Of a stretch of 64,000 nt of DNA, positions 20,076 to 31,730 are shown one piece after another. The notes under the pieces were generated by a model. The model made no database searches. It saw only the letters and a program-made list of their open reading frames with translations, and was not told where the DNA came from. Source of the DNA: Closterium sp. NIES-65 (Eukaryota; Streptophyta; Zygnematophyceae; Desmidiales; Closteriaceae); the NCBI GenBank assembly GCA_948144175.1, contig CANXME010001443.1:248001-312000 (forward strand), in the 5' to 3' direction. A program made the position numbers and the translations under genes. Within the stretch, counting starts at the first letter, position 1. Each line of letters starts with the position of its first letter.

Positions 20076-22160
20076 TTATAGAGAGAGTGGCTCGTGCCGA
20101 GGCGAAGCAACCACAGAACCTCCAGGCCCAGCACCGCCAGACGCCACACGAGCAGGCCCAACGGCCACCGGCTCCGCACCCCCAGGCTCAGCAGCTCTAG
20201 ACGTGGCACCCCTAGGCTCAGCACCTCCAGACGTAGGACCTCCAGGCTCAGTACCCCTAGGCGTAGCACCCCTAGGCTCAGCACCACCAAGCGTAGCACC
20301 CCCAGGCTCAGCACCCCCAGGCGCAGCACCCCCAAGCTCAGCACCCCCAGCAGTACCACCCGAAGGCCCAGCACCCCCAGGCGTAGTACCCACCCGCGCA
20401 GCACCCCCAGAGTCAGCACCCAGAGGAGCACTAGAGTCACCAGTAACCTCGACCGGCTCGACCGCGTCTACCTGGGACACACCAGAAGGGGCAAGACCCT
20501 GAGGTGGGAGGGAGTCTACCGGAGGGGGACCTGGCACAAGGAAGTGCGGTGGCGGGGGGAGGGCAGGAGTGCGGTAGGGGAAGAGGCGGTAGTAGGGGAC
20601 CGACTCGTCAAACGTGACGTCCTGAGAGGATAGAACACGACAAGAGGTGGGGTGGTAGAACTGCCACCCTGGCGCGTCAGGGGGGAAGCCAAGGAAGACA
20701 CAAGGAGCAGCACGAGGGGACAGCTTGTCCGCAGACAAGTTGTGGACAAACGCCTGAGATCCCCAGACACGGAACGCAGACGCATCGCCTACCTTTCCCG
20801 TCCACACCAAAGCTAGGGAGGTCTCCGGCCTGGAGACCCTGGGCTGAAGGTTGATCTGATGCGCCGCGTACCGAACCGCAAACGGCCACAGAAAATGGGG
20901 GGCAGCCGCATGCATCATGGACGTACGAGCGACGTCCAGAACCATGCCAATGCAGCGCTCAGCAATCCCATTTTGCTGTGGAGAGTCCGGAAGCGTAAAG
21001 GTCTGGCGGATGCCTCGCGCACGGTAGTAGGCTCGCAGAAGGCCAGAGGAAAACTCTCCGCCTCTGTCAGAGTGTAGACGCAGAACAAGAAAGTCGCCGA
21101 AGCTCTGCCTGAGCTGGAGACGAGCTGCGTGGATCCAGTCGATCAACACCTCAGTGACATCGCCCTTGCTACGCAAGGGGAAGACTGTGGTGTAACGCGA
21201 GTAGTCGTCAACCACCAGCAGAAAGTAGCGCTCGTGACCCTGTCCACGGACGCGGGCCGGGCCCCACACGTCCATGTGAAGAGTCTGCAGCGGGGCTTCT
21301 GTCGGGGGAAACGGAGAGGAGTGAGGAGCAGCCCGTAGCCGCCCCTCGACACAAGGGACACAGGAAGGACCAGGCCCCGAAGGAAGGGGAGGGAGGGACC
21401 GGGGAAGACCAGAGACAAAGACACAGGAGGCCATGCCTGGGAGACGAGGCAGGGAGGGGTGACCAAGACGGTGGTGCCACAAGAGAGTCTCGTGAGACAG
21501 GAGGCGACACGAGCAGGGGGCAGACTCAGGACCAGACCTGGATGCTGCAGCAAACACTTGACCCAAAGCAGCTACCTGACCAGACGCAGGGACAGGAGGA
21601 GACTCAGTGGTTAGGGTGTAGAGGCTTGACCCTGGCCGACGCGTAAACGTGGCCAGGTGCCAGCCTGTGCGAGCGTCCGAGCAGTGGGTCACCCGCTGAC
21701 TCGAAGGAGTAAACTGGTGAACCCCCGCATCCTGCACGTCAGCACCACTCACCAAGTTCGTAGAGAACGAGGGGAGGTAAAGACCAGACAAGGTGCCAGA
21801 GGGGGCAGCCGGACACGGGAGGACAATGGAGAAGTGAGAGAGGACAGGACCCCCAGAGGGGTCTGCCAGGGAGACTGCAACCGGCCGACCAAGCGGCGTG
21901 AGTGTTGTGCGGTCTTGAAAGAAGGAGCGAGAAGCCCCTGAGTCAAGTGTGAAGGTGAGGGATGCCGAAGCCCACGCGGTACCTGAGAGCGCAGATTCCC
22001 CAGTACCTGAGGACGCAGACGCACTGGCACCTAGAGCAACAGCCGCACTAGCACCTAGAACAGCAGCCTCACAAGCACCTAGAGCAGCAGTCTCAATGCC
22101 CGGATCGGGCAGGAAACACCGGTAACAGTCACCCTCGTCACTATAAGTCACAGCATACAT
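20076..22160 (-). CDS. Copia-B protease, integrase and linker (694 codons open)
   Basis: The best-kept Pol segment of this group. Reading from 22160: YRCFLPDPGIE gag tail; protease LTFTLDSGASRSFFQD (about residue 70); GAG-pre-integrase LLWHHRLGHPSLP and CVPCVEGR; integrase core with Asp in LHMDVWGP, Asp in LHSDRGGEF and Glu in NGIAERCIG, all present; C-terminal CVFLGFPPDAPGWQFYHP and VTFDESVPYYRLFPY. A linker of about 120 residues built on GGAEPGG-type pentapeptides follows, to residue 694. It is part of a Gag-Pol polyprotein, and the Met at 22160 is not a natural start. The open frame is a remnant, since RT downstream is broken. Confidence 0.88.
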   Translation of the reverse strand: MYAVTYSDEGDCYRCFLPDPGIETAALGACEAAVLGASAAVALGASASASSGTGESALSGTAWASASLTFTLDSGASRSFFQDRTTLTPLGRPVAVSLADPSGGPVLSHFSIVLPCPAAPSGTLSGLYLPSFSTNLVSGADVQDAGVHQFTPSSQRVTHCSDARTGWHLATFTRRPGSSLYTLTTESPPVPASGQVAALGQVFAAASRSGPESAPCSCRLLSHETLLWHHRLGHPSLPRLPGMASCVFVSGLPRSLPPLPSGPGPSCVPCVEGRLRAAPHSSPFPPTEAPLQTLHMDVWGPARVRGQGHERYFLLVVDDYSRYTTVFPLRSKGDVTEVLIDWIHAARLQLRQSFGDFLVLRLHSDRGGEFSSGLLRAYYRARGIRQTFTLPDSPQQNGIAERCIGMVLDVARTSMMHAAAPHFLWPFAVRYAAHQINLQPRVSRPETSLALVWTGKVGDASAFRVWGSQAFVHNLSADKLSPRAAPCVFLGFPPDAPGWQFYHPTSCRVLSSQDVTFDESVPYYRLFPYRTPALPPPPHFLVPGPPPVDSLPPQGLAPSGVSQVDAVEPVEVTGDSSAPLGADSGGAARVGTTPGGAGPSGGTAGGAELGGAAPGGAEPGGATLGGAEPRGATPRGTEPGGPTSGGAEPRGATSRAAEPGGAEPVAVGPARVASGGAGPGGSVVASPRHEPLSL

Positions 22161-22409
22161 GGGAGAAAGAATATAATCAAAGTCAAGATCAAAGATAGCT
22201 ACACCTGCCCTAGACAGCTCTCCCCAGCGGGGGATCTCAGCGGCCTCCAGGAACTAGTGACGCCAAGCGTCCGTCAGGCGACCAAAGCAGCGCTGGGTGG
22301 AGTGGGCACCCCCACATTGCTCATCCGCGCGGTCGCCAGTGTGAAGGACATAGGTGCACGGACCAAAACCCCCACCACGCTGACGCGGAGCGTACCACTC
22401 ACGGAGCTG
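22161..22409 (-). pseudogene. Copia-B gag C-terminal piece (3' of Copia-C)
   Basis: Minus-strand frame reads TQQLREWYAPRQRGGGF from the Copia-C junction, then a Cys/His segment, CGGAHSTQRCFGRLTDAW, that may be a CxxxHxxxxC-type knuckle, then a TGA (plus-strand tagtga at 22256-22261) and IFDLDFDYILSPMY. The first codons rejoin 35435 onward if Copia-C and one TSD are removed. Confidence 0.75.
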
Positions 22410-22414
22410 CTGAG

Positions 22415-23244
22415 TGTTATAGTCACAGTAGGCTCCAATGTGCCTAAAACGAAAGATAGAGTGTATAGTCGGATTTCTGCACAGCGGCTTCAAACGTTCA
22501 TAGCGTTCTGGTCACAGATTCAAATGACTTGATTCAACTTGCATCTGGAGCTTCGTATTGTCACCTACACTAGGCAGTTTAGATCGCACGATTTGATCAA
22601 GTATTGACGACACAGCGTTGGTTTGAACGAACGGCACTATGGCAGCCACTATAGTCTTAGAACACAAGATAGGAAGAGTTAGGGAGAGTTACGAGTTGGA
22701 GAATGACTCCCAGCTCCTACAAACCCCAAGAGCCAAGGTACAGTGATGTGGAACAGTGCCACACTGTCTTCAACCACGAAGGGTCTCGAATCTACCCTTC
22801 ACTAGGGCCTACACCAAGTGAAATGTTACACTACACAAAGTAATGTAACTATCTTCAATATCTTGAGGTGTACCCTTTTGGCGAGCTTCGAAATCACTTG
22901 AGGCTTGACAACAAGGCTCGGGCTCTTCATCACAAACTCATCCTTGAGTTCTTGATGGGTCTGCTGCACACATCTGCGACACACCGAACGTTCGACACAG
23001 GACAAAATAGAAACCGCGCACGACAAAATAAAATCCGCGCGCGAGACACAAACGACCGCGTAACACGCGTCTAGCGATAACTCGCTATTGACTCGACACA
23101 CCCACTCGACATCATGACTCAACATTCACACACAATTATAAGCATGAAATATATATTATCCCATGCCCTCATACCATTCCATACACACACACATGCATGC
23201 ACACGGACAACAAGCCGAGTGCAAACCATAGGGTTGCACCAACA
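22415..23244 (-). repeat. Copia-C 3' LTR (830 bp)
   Basis: Plus strand TGTTATAGTCACAG to GGTTGCACCAACA. It aligns along its length with 34616-35434. The adjacent AACTCCCCCTCGG is the complement of the purine tract. Confidence 0.92.
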
Positions 23245-23285
23245 AACTCCCCCTCGGATTGTTGGCCTTAGGATATGTTGCTCTC

Positions 23286-24948
23286 TCAGTTCAGAGCCAT
23301 CCCAGCCAGCTTGCAACACTTCCTATGCTGCTGCTGCACCAGCCTCTTGGTCATCATGTCAGCCGGCTGCCCCGTGGTCTTCACGTAGCGCAACTCAACT
23401 TCACCCGCGGTTACCATGCTCCTCCTCCAATGCCACTTCACCCTCATGTGCTTCGTGAGTGCATGCAACACAGGGTTCTTAGCAAGAGCAATGGCACCCT
23501 GGCTGTCACAATACACTGGGGTAGGTCCTTGCTGCTCCTCCCCCAATTCAGCCAACAAACACTGCTGCCACACAATCTCCCGTATGGCACGGAAGAGTGC
23601 CATGTACTCGGACTCCACCGAGCTCAAAGCTTGGTCAACCTGCTTCTTGCTCTCCCAAGCAGTTGGACCTCCACCAACACAGCATATGAAGCCTCCCACA
23701 CTTGTCATGTCCTCTAATTCCGATGCATATGACGCATCCGTGTAGGCGGTGAGGAACAAACGCCCGGGTTCAACACCATCCGCGCCCTTTTGGCGCCTTT
23801 GTGCCGCCGCCGAGTATTGCAGCCCAACGGTCGGTGTTTGGCCAAGATACTTGGCCACCCTCATTCCAACTGCTACTTGCTCCTCATTAGGGCATTGCAT
23901 TACCCTAGCCAGCTGCCCGGTAGCAAACGCGACGTCCGGTCGGGTGTTTACCGCCGCATACATGAGGCTGCCCACCAACGAGTGAAATCGGCGCCTCTCC
24001 TCTTCTCCAACGCTCTCCTCCTCTGGCCCCTTCACACACTTGAACCCAGAGGGAAAGGGAGTAGCCACATGACCTTCACTCTGGCCAAAGTTGGCAGCCA
24101 ACGCCTCCAGGTACTTCCGTTGGTGCACTCGCATGCTCCGCTTCTCCACGTCTCGTTCGATGTGGAGCCCAAGGTAGAAGTTCACGTCGCCAAGGGACTT
24201 GCAATTGAACTTGTCATGCAGCTTCAGCATCACCTCCTTCACAAGGTCAGAGGAGGGTGAGAATATGAGAATGTCATTCACATAAACCACCATGAAGCTC
24301 CTTTGCTCCCCCTCGCCAAGCATGAACAAGGAGTGATCGGCCGTTGAGGGAGTGAAGCCGATCTCCTCCAACACTTCGCGCAGCTTCATGTACCATTGCC
24401 TAGGGGCCTGCTTCAGCCCATAGAGGGCCTTCTTCAGCTTCCACACTCCACCACTACCATCATCAAACCCCTCTGGCTGCGCCATAAAAATCTCCTCCTC
24501 AAGGATGCCATTAAGGAATGCCGTTACGATGTCCTTTTGTTTTACTACCCATCCTTTGATTGCGGCTCCCTGCGAATAGGGTTCGCAGCGTCGTCGGCTT
24601 CACTACAGGGGCAAACAGCTCCTTGAAGTCCACCTTCTCCTTCTGCTGGTACCCCTTGGCTACAAGCCTAGACTTGTAGCGCTCGATCTTGCCGTCGGCA
24701 TCCGACTTGATTTTGAAGAGCCACTTGGACGTTATCGCCGTACGCCCCTCCGGTAGCTCCACCAATTCAAACGTGTCATTCTCCTCGATGCTCTTCAGCT
24801 CACTCTCCATGGCCTTCTTCCACTCCTCAGCATCACTACTCTCCAAAGCCTCCTTGAGAGTTGCTGGTTCTCCCGGCATCTCCACCGGAGAGAAGAACGC
24901 GAAGGCACACTCCTCGTAGTCACTCTCCTTGTCGTCTTCGACCATCAT
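23286..24948 (-). pseudogene. Copia-C reverse transcriptase and RNase H
   Basis: Minus-strand RT begins ATLKEALESSDAEEWKKAME (about 24860), continues SKWLFKIKSDADGKIERYKS and KVDFKELFAPV, then shifts frame at about 24580-24600 before GFDDGSGGVWKLKKALYGLKQ. The catalytic box reads VVYVNDILIF near 24275, Asn replacing the first Asp of YVDD. RNase H follows (AYTDASYASELEDMTSVGG, SSVESEYMALF, VYCDSQGAIAL) to a stop at 23286. The polyprotein ends in CCKLAGMALN, much like Copia-D (MKLAGMSVH), so the two families are related. Confidence 0.88.
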
Positions 24949-26106
24949 TGCCGCTCCGGCCAGGGCTGTCTTGCCCTGCTTTCCAAGTGCATCATAGGTC
25001 AGCCTATTAGGGGGTTGAACTCTCCTCTTCCCCCTTCCTCCTCAGCTGCAGGGACTTGAAGGCCTTGGCGTTGCTGCGGTGTGGCTCGAATCCGTGGAGC
25101 ACTCGTAGTGCGAGAAGGGAGTGACGGTGCACGCTCGCTCACTTGCTGCACCTCCTCCTCTTCTTCCTCTGCATCATTGGCCTCCTCTCCCCCATTCACA
25201 AGGGAAGATTGCCTTGTGGTAGTGCTGCCGCTGATAAGCTCCAAAGGCAGCTCCACATGCTCCAAACCGGAACTCTTCACCTCCCCAAACCGCACGCCTA
25301 TCTTCGCCTCATTCTCCGCCTTCCAAATCCTTGCACATGAAGTTCTCCATGAGCTTGCAGTCCCTGCTCACCAAGAACTTCTTGGTGAATGGGTCCCAAA
25401 GAAGCCATCCCTTGCTGTTTTGAGCCATGCCCAAGTGCACGGCCCACACCGCCTTGGCACCAAGCTTGTTGTGCCGAAGATGCTTAGGCACGAGCGCCAT
25501 GCACATGCACCCAAACACCCGAAGAATATCCACCTTTGGCTTCCTTCCTAGCCACTCCACATAGGGCACCCATTTGTCTGCTCCCACATGAGTCAAGGCT
25601 CTGTTCTTGGCCACACACGCGCTCCGCACCGCATCAGGCCAGAAATAGTCGGGTAGCCCGGCTTCAATGAGCAACCCACGTGCCGCCTCCGTGATTGTGC
25701 GGTTCGCTCGCTCGGCGATGCCGTTCATTGCAGGGGAGTATGGCATGGTGAGAGAGTGCCGAATACCATTCTTCTTCAGCCACAACCCAAACTCCTTCCT
25801 CAGGAACTCTCCCCCTCGATCGGTGCGGATTGACTTGACTAGACGGTCTTGTTGCCGCTCCACCATGGGGAACCAATCCGTCTTCAACGTTTCAGCCACG
25901 TCGCTCTTCCTGGCCAGCACGTACACCCAAGTCATACGGGTGTAGACGTCCACAATAGTGAGGAAGTACTCAGCTCCAGCAGCTCCAAGCTTCAGGGGGC
26001 CCACCACGTCCATCACCACCTCATCAAGTGGTGCCTTAGCTGTTGCCTCCAAACTAGAGAATGGGAAACGGATGAACTTGGCTTGCATGCACGTTGGGCA
26101 GCCAAG
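24949..26106 (-). pseudogene. Copia-C integrase and C-terminal linker
   Basis: From the Copia-D insertion point the frame reads GCPTCMQAKFIRFPFSS, the end of the integrase zinc finger, then the core: VVMDVVGPLKLG (Asp), IRTDRGGEF (Asp), MNGIAERANRTI (Glu), all three present. VFGCMCMALVPKHLRHNKLG and WLLWDPFTKKFLVSRDCK close the core. After a frame break near 25300 a Glu-rich, Gln/Ser linker (25295-24999) leads to RT. The N-terminal half of the finger lies beyond Copia-D at 32609-32680. Confidence 0.87.
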
Positions 26107-26984
26107 TGTTAGAGACTAAGGATGGAGTCTACGAAGATTAGGTGCCAAAAATTCTCAAAATCGTTGGCTTAGAATTCTGGACAGAAAACGTCGACTTCAC
26201 AACAAACGCCGTCGACAAAAGGTGCACTGTTAAAACTTCATCGAACTTAGATATGTTGTAGCTCTAGTCCGTGGCTACAATTCCCAATTTGAATTGTACA
26301 ATAAGGTGAAGTATTTCTTGAGTTATGAATTTCGGCGCACTAGGGGGTATGCTGCCATAGAATATTAACTCAATCACAATTGTCTCACAAGCTCACAATT
26401 AACTACACAAGAGAGTTGGAGTAGCACTAAACCAGGTGGGATGGGATGAGGAGGACAAGAAGGAAGGTCCCAAGAGAGTCCCCAACCAAGGAAACCCCAT
26501 GCCACACAATTCCCCTCTCCATAGGCAACCCCACTTTCACTTTTGTCACTTTCCCAACCCATGCCATCCACCTTAACCCAACTTGGCCACACTTGCCAAC
26601 CTGGTTTGGTTTCACCCAACCACTTGGCAGCAACTACAGTAGAAAAGACGAATTTCCCAACCCCCAAAAGTCTGTACCCCATATTGAGTCAACCCCACAA
26701 CTCCCCATAGTCACCACAACCAAATATCAAAAGCATACGAACTCCAACGTTCGTAACTTTCTTGTTCGTGCTCCGATTGAAGCGATACTTGGTTCGTCGG
26801 AAAGCTCTTGAGCAGAGGAGTCACTTCAGATATCTGCTCAAGCCAAATAACATTCACACACACTCAGAAAATCCAAACCACACAAGACACAAATTTCTTG
26901 CACACGCTCACACCACGCATGCAACGCACAAACACATGATGGGAGGCAGACAGACGTGAATGCATATGGTTGCATCACACAACA
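26107..26984 (-). repeat. Copia-D 3' LTR (878 bp)
   Basis: Plus strand TGTTAGAGACTAAGG to GCATCACACAACA. It is the same length as the 5' copy with only scattered substitutions (for example GATGGAG against GACGGAG). Confidence 0.94.
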
Positions 26985-27041
26985 AACTCCCCCTCTGGCT
27001 GCCAACCATCATCCCACATTCCATAGCTCAAGCATGCACTC

Positions 27042-29258
27042 TCAATGCACACTCATCCCAGCAAGCTTCATGCCCTTCCAATGCTCAGATTCAGCCAGGC
27101 GCTTGGTGAGAATGTCAGCCGCCTGCTTATTGGTCTTCACAATCTCTAGCCGCACCTCCTTGTCCAGGAGCCTTCTTGTCCAATGCCACTTGTGCCTGAT
27201 GTGCTTTGTCAAGCCATGAAGACAAGCATTCTTCGCTAGCTTCACTGCCGACTCATTGTCACAGAAAATCACAGTCGGCTCCCTCTGACACACTCCGATT
27301 TCCTCCAACAAACGCCTCAGCCACACCACCTCCTTTGCCCCATGATGAAGGGCCATGTACTCGGTCTCACACGAGGACAGCCCCACCTCGTTCTGCTTCT
27401 TGCTGCGCCAGCTCACTGCACCACCTCCAAAGAGGCACACATAGCCTCCAATGCTGGTGCCATCTGCTTTCACCGAGTTGAAGCTAGCGTCAGTGTAGCA
27501 GGTCAGGAGCATCTCCCCCTTGCTCAAATCAGCTGCACCCCTCTGCAGCCTCTGCCTCACAGCACTGTACTCCAAACCCACTGATGCCGTTGCACTCACA
27601 TAGTGGACCAACCTCTTGGCCGCTTCCAGCTGCTCATGACTGGGGCGTGAAACCACACTAGCAAGCCTAGATGTTGCAAAGGCAATGTCAGGCCGTGTGT
27701 GGTTAGCCGCATAGTTGAGTGCCCCAACCATGGAATGAAAAAGTTTCCTGTCACTCTCACCCACCACCTCCTCATCAGCACAGGGCTCCACAGTGAACCC
27801 CGAAGGCAGTGGGGTGGCTGGCTTTCCTCCATCTTGCAGCCCATACTTCTCAGCCAGCCCCTCACAGTACTTCCTCTGGTGCAACCTCAACACTCCCTTG
27901 TCAAGGTCCCTCTCCACATGCATCCCAAGGTAGTTCTTCACATCTCCCATCTTGGAGCACTTGAACTGCATTTCCAGCATCTCCTCCACACGTTCAATCA
28001 TTGCAGACGACTCAGAGAAGAGCAGGATGTCGTCCACGTACACCAGGAGCATGAGGAACTGCTCCTTCTCTTGCAGCAGGAACAGGCTGTGATCACACTC
28101 GCTCTTCTTGAACCCCCCGGCCAGCAGTGTCTCCTCCAGCTTGTGGTACCATGCGCGAGGAGCCTGCTTCAGGCCATAGATGGCCTTCTTGAGCCTGCAC
28201 ACCCTGCCGCTCCCATCATCCAACCCCTCAGGCTGCAGCATGTACAGCTCCTCCAGAATGATTCCATTGAGGAATGCAGTGATTATGTCCATCTGCTTGA
28301 TCTTCCAGCCACGGTTTGCAGCCATTGCCAACATCGTCCTCTGTGTAGTGCCTTTCCCTACAGGAGCAAAGATATCATCAAAATCCTTCCCCTTTGTCTG
28401 TTGGAACCCCTTAGCCACAAGCCTTGACTTGTAGCGGGTCAGCTCCCCATCGGGTCCGTACTTATGCCTGAAGATCAGCTTGGAAGAAATGGCCTTCTTC
28501 CCAGGTGGCAGCTCACACAGCTCCCACGTCTCATTCTCCAGCAGAGAGTCATACTCCTCCTTCACACTCTGCTTCCACTTCTCAGCATCGGGCCCGCTCA
28601 ATGCCTCGGCTAACGTCTTGGGCTCAGGGACGGCTGCCCAGTAGCAGTGTGCTATCTCATCCTCATCACACTGATCAGCCACACTCCCAGCCCGTACCAC
28701 CTTTGGCTTGCCAAAGCTCGGATAGGTCAGCCGGTTAGGAGGGCGCACTTCCCTCCGGGGACGGTCAGCCGGACGCGCGGCACCTTGTGGAGCACCTTGC
28801 TGCTGCTGCTGTGGCTGCTGCTGCTGCTGCGGCTGCTGCTGCTGCTCCTCCACCTCAGGTTCTCCTCCATCCTCAGTCACCCCAGAAATCTCCTCTGAGA
28901 CAGTGACCTGCACTTGCCTCGAAGTCCGCTGCACCTCATCAGCCTCAATGATCAGCGGTGTAGTGGGAAGCTTCTGCTGCTGCTGTTTCCACTCCTTGTA
29001 GTACAAGGACTCAAGGAACTTCACATCCCTCGACACAGTCAGCTGCTGGCTGGTCAAGTCCCAAATCAGCCAGCCCTTGTGATCCTTAGCAAGCCCCAAG
29101 TGCACACCCCATCTCCCAGAAGCTTCCAGTTTTCCCCTCTTCTCCTTAGGCACATGAAACACCACCATACAGCCAAAGGCTCTCAGCATGTTGACTGCTG
29201 GTGCACTCCCATACCACTTGGTGTAGGGGAACCCACTGCTTGTCCCCCACAGTTGCAA
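27042..29258 (-). pseudogene. Copia-D integrase C-terminus, RT and RNase H (738 codons open)
   Basis: Long open minus-strand frame. It starts in the integrase C-terminal region (LRAFGCMVVFHVPKEKRG, GWLIWDLTSQQLTVSRDVK), passes a Gln-rich spacer (about 28790-28850), then RT: DAEKWKQSVKEEYDSLL, SKLIFRHKYGPDGELTRYKS, GFDDGSGRVCRLKKAIYGLK, and LLVYVDDILLF with intact YVDD near 28040. RNase H has CYTDASFNS, SSCETEYMAL and IFCDNESAVKL with the expected acidic residues. It ends MKLAGMSVH then stop. The only defect is the frameshift separating it from the integrase core upstream. A functional copy would read through as one polyprotein. Confidence 0.93.
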
Positions 29259-30915
29259 GCACCCTGTTCTTCACAAGGGCGACCTTCCGCAGTGTAGTCA
29301 CCCAAAACGGATCCGGCAGCCCTGCACGCCCAAGGAGTGTGCGAGCACCTTCCCGCAGGGTCCGGTTGAACCGCTCAGCCACGCCATTATGCTGAGGGTT
29401 GTAGGGCACCGTAAGCTGATGCTGGATCCCCTTCTTCTTCAGCACCGCCTCAAAATCAGCGCCAATGAATTCTCCTCCATTGTCGGTGCGGATCACCTTC
29501 ACCTTATGTCCGCTCTCCCTTTGTGCTCTCGGCATCCACTCCTTAAGAACAGCCGCTGCCACCTCCCCCTTAGTCTTGAGAGGGTACACCCACACCGCAC
29601 GCGTGTGGTCGTCCACAATTGTCAAGAAGTAGCGGCTGCCCGAGAGAGAAAGGGCCCTCGTGGGGCCCACCACATCCATGTGCACTAGTGCAAGTGGTGC
29701 CTTTGCTGGTCCTCTGCTGCTGCTGAAGGGAAACTTCGTGAATTTGGTCTCAAGGCAGGTAGGGCAGCTTCCAATCTCCTTAGCTCCCCCCTTCACCTCC
29801 AGCCCCTTCAAGCACCCATCCTTTACCAACTTCTGCAGCATAGGAATGTTCACATGGCACAGCCTCTCATGCCACGTCTCCCAATCAGCCTCACCACTCC
29901 CAGATGAAGCCTTTGCCCATGCAGCTGTCGCATCCACACCAGCAAGCACCTCACCATGTGGTTGCTGTGACTGCTGCACCTTCTTGACTGCAACTAGGGC
30001 CCTTGCAGTTGGTGCAGTCTCCTCTCCTCCCGCAGTTGCTTTAGCCGCTGCCGCTGCCTTTGCCGTTGCTGGTGGTTTCCCCTTCCAAGGGATGATGGGC
30101 AGCTGCCACAAGTCCTTGATGCACCTGCTCTTCTCCTCCAAATTCCACAGCAGCAACTCCCCAAGCTTTGCACGGCAGCTGGTTGGGCCGAACGTAACTT
30201 TGGCCTTGCTTTTCTGCAGCCGGCGCACAGAGAGGAGGTTAGCGGATAAACCTTCAACCAGCAGCACATTTCCCAGCCCCACAAGCCCCCCGTTAGCTCC
30301 CATAACCTTTGCATTCCCAACACCAATCACAGGGAGCAAGGCACCTGAAGCGGCAGCCACAAACTTTATCTTCCCAGGGGGCTTCACCTCATCAAGCAAA
30401 TCTGCCCGTGGAGTCATGTGACTCGTGCAACCTGAATCGATCACCCAGTCAGTGAGAAGGTGCATCACAACCTTCCCAACTGAACCCACATCACCCCCAC
30501 TCCCTTGCACGTCCTCAACCATGAGGAACATACAAGGGTCGGCTTTACCTTGTGCACCATCACCTTGTGCACCTGAACCTTGCACAGCACCACCTCGTGC
30601 ACGTTCACCACTTGGCGGCTTCATGCCTGGAGGCGCCCATCCTTCAGGCCGGCTGAAACACTTGAACCATGGGTGTCCAGCCTTCTTGCAGTACCAGCAC
30701 GCACCCTCCATTCGGGTACTCCCCCTGCCACCAGAGCTCCCATGCCCCTCATTGTAGTCACCTCGGCCTCTCCCTCTGCCAAAGCCTCTCCCACGGCCTC
30801 GGCCTCTCCCTCCCCCTCTCCCTCTGCTGCCTCCTGCAGCTCCATACCCCTCAGCAGTTTTGTTGGCAGCACCACCTCTAGTGTGGCGCCTGCGGAAGTC
30901 CTCCTGCAGGATCTG
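29146..30915 (-). pseudogene. Copia-D zinc knuckle, protease and integrase
   Basis: Same frame as gag. An Arg/Gly-rich stretch leads to a CCHC knuckle, CWYCKKAGHPWFKC (about 30700), then protease WVIDSGCTSHMTPR with DSG (about 30440), then GAG-pre-integrase (WETWHERLCHVNIPM, CPTCLETKFTKFPF). The integrase core has Asp in VHMDVVGPTRAL, Asp in IRTDNGGEF and Glu in HNGVAERFNRTL. The frame is lost near 29230 through one extra C in the codons for WVPYTKWYG and ends at 29146. All catalytic residues look intact. Confidence 0.92.
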
Positions 30916-31509
30916 CTACCGTAGCCACTCAGGCGTCCATTTGTCCTGCTGAACGTTGAGGGTGGGGATGAGGTTGTCCCACAAGTTGTCGAGCACCGAG
31001 ATGATCTTGGTGCACTGTTGCATCTGCGACACTTCGCTGCCCGCCGCTGCCATCCTCGCATAGGTGTCCTTGATCTTGTCAAGGACCGGCTTCACATCAT
31101 CTCCTGCCCGCATGGAGAGGGCAGCCAACTCCTTCCCCGATACGATCACCATCGGCAGCGTGTTGTGTTGAACCACGTCGCGTAGCAGCTTCCACGCCTT
31201 CGGTCCCGAGTCATCGAGCTCCACCAAATCCTTGATATGCTGGAACATGTCGTTGTTGACCGACTGTAGAATCAAGTCGTACAGCACCGCGCTCTTCTCA
31301 ATCCACCGATCGCGGGCATCTCCTTCCCCCGGCATCTTCTCCTCTCCCATTGCAATTTTCAGCAGCTTGTAGCGCTTGAAGGCGCTCCGCATCCGCCCGC
31401 TCCATTCCTCGTAGTTGGAGCCATCCAAAGCTTCGATCTTGGATGGTGGCGGTTCACTCCTCTTCTCAGCTGCATCTCCACTCCCTTGATTCATCTCCTC
31501 TGCTCCCAA
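30916..31509 (-). pseudogene. Copia-D gag (197 codons to a stop)
   Basis: ATG 31509 gives a copia gag of the UBN2/retrotran type: IEALDGSNYEEWSGRMRSAF, RDRWIEKSAVLYDLILQSV, KAWKLLRDVVQHNTLPMV, and DTYARMAAAGSEVSQMQQ. The frame hits TAG at 30916-30918 (WLR, stop, QILQED) and continues in the same frame into the zinc-knuckle segment, so this single stop truncates Gag. The leader between the 5' LTR and ATG is about 220 bp. Confidence 0.92.
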
Positions 31510-31716
31510 TCAGAGCTTTGAGCTCCCCCCTTTGCTGGTCACAATGTAGATCCACACAATCTTCACAAGTGACGGCGCCAATGAAATTTCGGCAGAGTTT
31601 CCCCTTAGCGGAAGTCACATCCAACCTCCAGAACTCCACTTAGGCACGCCCACAGACCAGGGTGGGTCTAGGAGGGTCTTCACACTTTAGTAGACTCTCC
31701 ACAAAGTCCTTAATCA

Positions 31717-31728
31717 GCTCTGATACCA
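31717..31728 (-). other. Copia-D primer-binding site
   Basis: The minus strand reads TGGTATCAGAGC, a perfect initiator Met-tRNA site, two bases inside the 5' LTR. Confidence 0.92.
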
Positions 31729-31730
31729 CT